Assembly: GCA_902774655.1 (NCBI GenBank)
Contig: CACYJD010000032.1
Location: forward strand, 1 to 6,755
Length of the DNA stretch: 6,755 nucleotides
Direction: 5' to 3'
From: an uncultured Erysipelotrichaceae bacterium
Lineage (GTDB): Bacteria > Bacillota_I > Bacilli_A > RFN20 > CAG-826
Shown here: positions 4,722-6,755 of the stretch, one piece after another
Numbering within the stretch: the first letter of the stretch is position 1
Layout: each line of letters begins with the position of its first letter
The notes under the pieces: generated by a model
The model's database searches: none
Told to the model about the DNA's origin: nothing
Seen by the model: only the letters and a program-made list of their open reading frames with translations
Translations under genes and position numbers: made by a program

Positions 4722-4859
4722 ATGGCAGAAACAAAATTAAGAAAATACAAATGCTCCGTTTGTGGCTATGTAATTGAGATCGAAGGTGAATTACCAGAAG
4801 ATTTTACATGCCCACTGTGTGGTATGAGTAGAGATTACTTTGAAGAAATCGTTGAATAA
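4722..4859 (+). CDS. Short rubredoxin-like protein (45 aa)
   Basis: A one-iron Fe(Cys)4 electron carrier by family. The protein has two knuckles: KYKCSVCGYVIEI with Cys11 and Cys14, and DFTCPLCGMSRDYFEEIVE with Cys30 and Cys33. All four ligands are present, and each pair is followed by Gly as in rubredoxins. Only 15 residues separate Cys14 from Cys30, against nearly 30 in classical rubredoxins of about 53 aa. In this it looks like the rubredoxin domain at the C-terminus of rubrerythrins, but it is free-standing. The ATG at 4722 has AAGAGGA seven bases upstream. It is transcribed alone, with a strong terminator after it and a promoter shared back-to-back with cdaA. A role in peroxide or oxygen defence or as a small redox partner is inference; a simple zinc ribbon is an alternative. 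Confidence 0.88.
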   Translation: MAETKLRKYKCSVCGYVIEIEGELPEDFTCPLCGMSRDYFEEIVE

Positions 4860-4874
4860 GTAATTTAGATAATC

Positions 4875-4906
4875 AAAAATGGCACGTTTCAAACGTGCCA
4901 TTTTTT
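4875..4906. terminator. Strong bidirectional terminator between rubredoxin and the M3 peptidase
   Basis: A 14-bp perfect stem (4875-4888 with 4892-4905), core GGCACGTT/AACGTGCC, loop TCA, flanked by A-run and T-run so that both strands end in a U-tract. It lies 15 bases after the rubredoxin stop and 19 bases after the peptidase stop on the other strand, and serves both convergent genes. Confidence 0.92.
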
Positions 4907-4925
4907 AATTTTAGCCAAGAACCTA

Positions 4926-6644
4926 TTAGAATTTTGACTGATCAATGCCTTTAAGAATTTTGTTTAATGGTTTCATAATCTTAGCGACATTGCCATCAAT
5001 AAATGGGTTTAATAAATGATTCTTTTCTAATAGAGTAACGAATGGATATTTGCCACCACACTTGCATAATTTAAGGTACTTCTTCCATGCTTTTGGTTGG
5101 TTCTTATTCATGGCGTTTAAGAACTGGAAGGCACAGACTTGAGCAAGTGTGTAGTCAATATAATAGAATGGAGAACCAAAGATATGAGATTGTCTCATCC
5201 AGGTTGCACCATGTCCAAAGCAACTACATTCTTCATCATAAACTTTGTGAGGAGTGTATTTGCTTTCAATTTCTTTAAAGATTTTGCATCTTTCTTCGTG
5301 AGTTGCAGTTGGATGCTCGTAAACCCAGTGTTGGAATTCATCAATTGTAATTCCATAAGGTAAGAATTCAATTGCATCACTTAAGTGAGAATATCTATAT
5401 TTGTCTGCTTCATCACCAAAGAATTTATCCATATATGGCCAAGCAAAGAACTCCATACTCATTGAGTGAATTTCACAGCTTTCTAAGGTTGGCTGTCTAA
5501 AATCACTAGGTTTAATATTTGCGCTTAAGTAACCTTGGAAAGCATGCCCGACTTCGTGAGTTAAGACATTAACGTCTCCTTCAGTTCCGTTAAAGTTGGA
5601 AAAGATGAATGGATATTTGTAATCTGGTAAGAAAGTCATATATCCACCAGGTTGTTTACCGGGTCTAGCTTCTAAATCTAATAAATGACGATCAACCATT
5701 AAGTGGAAGAATTCACCACTTTCTTTTGACATGTGATCATACATTTCAGTTGCATAACCAACAAGTTCTTCGGTATTTCCTTTTGGTTTTGGGTTTCCAC
5801 TAGCAAAGCTGATGTTGTAATCGTATGTTTTCATTTTGCTAAATGGGATACCAATTCTCTTGGCTTGAGCTTTATATAATTTTTGAGCCATTGGAACTGC
5901 TACAGAAGCAATTTGCTCGCGATAACCTTTAACCATCTTTGCGTCATAATCAGTTCTGCCTAATGATAAATAACCTAATTCAACAAAGTTTTCAAAACCA
6001 AGTTTTTTAGCAGCTTGGTCTCTTAAAGAAACTAGTTTTCCGTAGATATCACCGATTTCTTGCTCTTTACTTGCAAAGAACTTATCGACAGCAATTGAAG
6101 CCTCACGACGTTCTTTTCTATCTAATGAGGTTGTGAACTTGCCCATTTGAGATAAATTGTAGATTTGTCCGCGGAACTCAATTTGTGCGCTTCCTAAAAT
6201 ACGGTCATATTGTGAACTCAATTTATTAATTTCAACTAATTCAGGAATAATCTTTTCATCAAATGATTTAAGAGAATTCTCAATCTTTTGGAAATAATAA
6301 GGAGTGAATTTTTCTTCTAATTCTTTACGATAAGGAACTTCAAGAATTGCTCTATTCCATTTATCAATATAATTAGAAATATAAGGACTCATTTCATCAA
6401 GTTGATCTTGAGCCTTTGAAATAACTGGATCAGTTGTGTTACAGCTATATCTGATCGAAATAACTGTAGCTTGAGTTTCATAAGTATCCATAAGTTTATC
6501 CATCTTACGAATAACTTTTAATCCAGAACTTAAGTCTTTTGTTTGTTTTAATTCTTCAGTAAGTGCACCGATTTTCTTCTCAAGTGACTTTAAAGAAGGT
6601 TTCTTTAGTGGGATTTCATCAAATTTTAAATCTTTATTTGCCAT
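4926..6644 (-). CDS. M3-family oligoendopeptidase (PepF-related)
   Basis: A cytoplasmic zinc metallopeptidase that cuts short peptides, helping recycle peptides from protein turnover or uptake. The 572-aa protein has no signal peptide. The N-terminal helical half (about 1-340) resembles the PepF-like group, with VISIRYSCNTTDP near 61-73. The catalytic site is HEVGH at 363-367 in LTHEVGHAFQGYLS. The third zinc ligand is probably Glu391 in ESCEIHSMSMEFF. The substrate-side motif QSHIFGSPFYYIDYTLAQ lies at about 485-502. Length and sequence fit the oligoendopeptidase group distinct from classic PepF (about 600 aa). Extra Cys pairs C473-S-C475 and C527-K-C529 are notable, but their role is unknown. 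The ATG at 6644 follows AGGAGG (6655-6650) by five bases, so the start is secure. It is transcribed alone toward a shared terminator. Confidence 0.95.
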   Translation of the reverse strand: MANKDLKFDEIPLKKPSLKSLEKKIGALTEELKQTKDLSSGLKVIRKMDKLMDTYETQATVISIRYSCNTTDPVISKAQDQLDEMSPYISNYIDKWNRAILEVPYRKELEEKFTPYYFQKIENSLKSFDEKIIPELVEINKLSSQYDRILGSAQIEFRGQIYNLSQMGKFTTSLDRKERREASIAVDKFFASKEQEIGDIYGKLVSLRDQAAKKLGFENFVELGYLSLGRTDYDAKMVKGYREQIASVAVPMAQKLYKAQAKRIGIPFSKMKTYDYNISFASGNPKPKGNTEELVGYATEMYDHMSKESGEFFHLMVDRHLLDLEARPGKQPGGYMTFLPDYKYPFIFSNFNGTEGDVNVLTHEVGHAFQGYLSANIKPSDFRQPTLESCEIHSMSMEFFAWPYMDKFFGDEADKYRYSHLSDAIEFLPYGITIDEFQHWVYEHPTATHEERCKIFKEIESKYTPHKVYDEECSCFGHGATWMRQSHIFGSPFYYIDYTLAQVCAFQFLNAMNKNQPKAWKKYLKLCKCGGKYPFVTLLEKNHLLNPFIDGNVAKIMKPLNKILKGIDQSKF

Positions 6645-6649
6645 AAATA

Positions 6650-6655
6650 CCTCCT
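6650..6655 (-). promoter_or_regulatory. Shine-Dalgarno of the M3 peptidase
   Basis: A perfect AGGAGG on the minus strand, five bases before the ATG at 6644-6642, which settles the start codon. Confidence 0.88.
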
Positions 6656-6676
6656 AAGCTTCATAGCGAATATTTA

Positions 6677-6704
6677 ATATTATCAATTATTTATATTTAC
6701 GCAA
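6677..6704 (-). promoter_or_regulatory. Candidate promoter of the M3 peptidase
   Basis: On the minus strand: -35 TTGCGT (6704-6699), a 16-bp spacer, and an extended -10 TGATAATAT with core TAATAT (6682-6677). It would give a leader of about 25 bases carrying the AGGAGG. The region is very AT-rich, so other placements are possible. Confidence 0.4.
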
Positions 6705-6705
6705 A

Positions 6706-6755
6706 TTAAATTGCACTAAATTCAAGAGTAGCTTCAGTGGATGATAATGCCTTAA
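6706..6755 (-). CDS. Possible C-terminal end of an upstream gene (runs off the right edge)
   Basis: One minus-strand frame reads KALSSTEATLEFSAI and then TAA at 6708-6706, just before the peptidase promoter. The other two frames give a stop at once or an odd Leu/His-rich string, so this frame looks most protein-like. With only 15 codons visible I cannot name the product or be sure it is coding. Confidence 0.4.
   Translation of the reverse strand, partial: KALSSTEATLEFSAI

Noticed and set aside
5087..5380. Three short open frames on both strands inside the peptidase gene
   Set aside because: All are out-of-frame shadows of the M3 peptidase coding sequence, with no ribosome site or recognisable domain.
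832..6644. Reassigned genetic code (TGA = Trp), considered because of the Mollicutes-like composition
   Set aside because: All genes read through with TGG for Trp and end in TAA; no TGA is needed in any frame, so there is no evidence for recoding.
1..6755. Mobile element, CRISPR array, toxin-antitoxin or phage genes
   Set aside because: No spaced direct repeats, transposase or integrase motifs, or att-like repeats around the tRNA were seen; the tRNA is followed by its own terminator.

Overview
This AT-rich window comes from a low-GC Gram-positive-type bacterium. The evidence is strong AGGAGG-type ribosome binding sites before several genes, TAA at every visible stop, a Firmicutes-type diadenylate cyclase (CdaA), a GltX with the long N-terminal extension seen in Clostridia and related Bacilli, and a DeoD-type purine nucleoside phosphorylase. 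An uncultured Bacilli/Erysipelotrichia/Mollicutes-related lineage is my best guess. No reading frame needs TGA read as Trp, so the standard code is sufficient. The genus cannot be fixed from this sequence.

Layout. Positions 1-629 (minus) hold the N-terminal 209 codons of glutamyl-tRNA synthetase, which runs off the left edge. Divergent from it is a tRNA-Gly(GCC) gene at 694-767 with encoded CCA. It has a good promoter and a hairpin terminator (779-806), and its T-loop and variable loop are unusual. Positions 832-3229 (minus) look like a three-gene operon: deoD, then a membrane-anchored protein resembling a degenerate NERD domain, then an unrecognised six-helix membrane protein with an acidic tail. 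The last two genes overlap by 11 bases. Divergent from deoD is a small (about 150 aa) membrane-anchored SPFH/band-7-like protein (3320-3775, plus). It converges on cdaA (3787-4587, minus) through a shared hairpin whose loop is the stop codon of the plus-strand gene. Divergent from cdaA is a 45-aa rubredoxin-like protein (4722-4859, plus). The two putative -35 boxes form the arms of a 16-bp inverted repeat. The rubredoxin gene converges through a strong bidirectional terminator on an M3-family oligoendopeptidase (4926-6644, minus). The right edge may hold the last 15 codons of another minus-strand gene.

Functionally, most of the window is housekeeping: translation (gltX, tRNA-Gly), purine salvage (deoD), c-di-AMP synthesis (cdaA), peptide breakdown (M3 peptidase) and electron transfer or redox (rubredoxin). 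The less ordinary parts are the NERD-like plus membrane protein pair attached to deoD, the minimal SPFH protein, the solitary cdaA, and two divergent intergenic regions with candidate operators. I see no mobile element, CRISPR array, integrase or clear sign of transfer. No gene-free stretch exceeds 300 bases; the longest is about 134 bases (4588-4721). All promoter and operator calls come from reading by eye.
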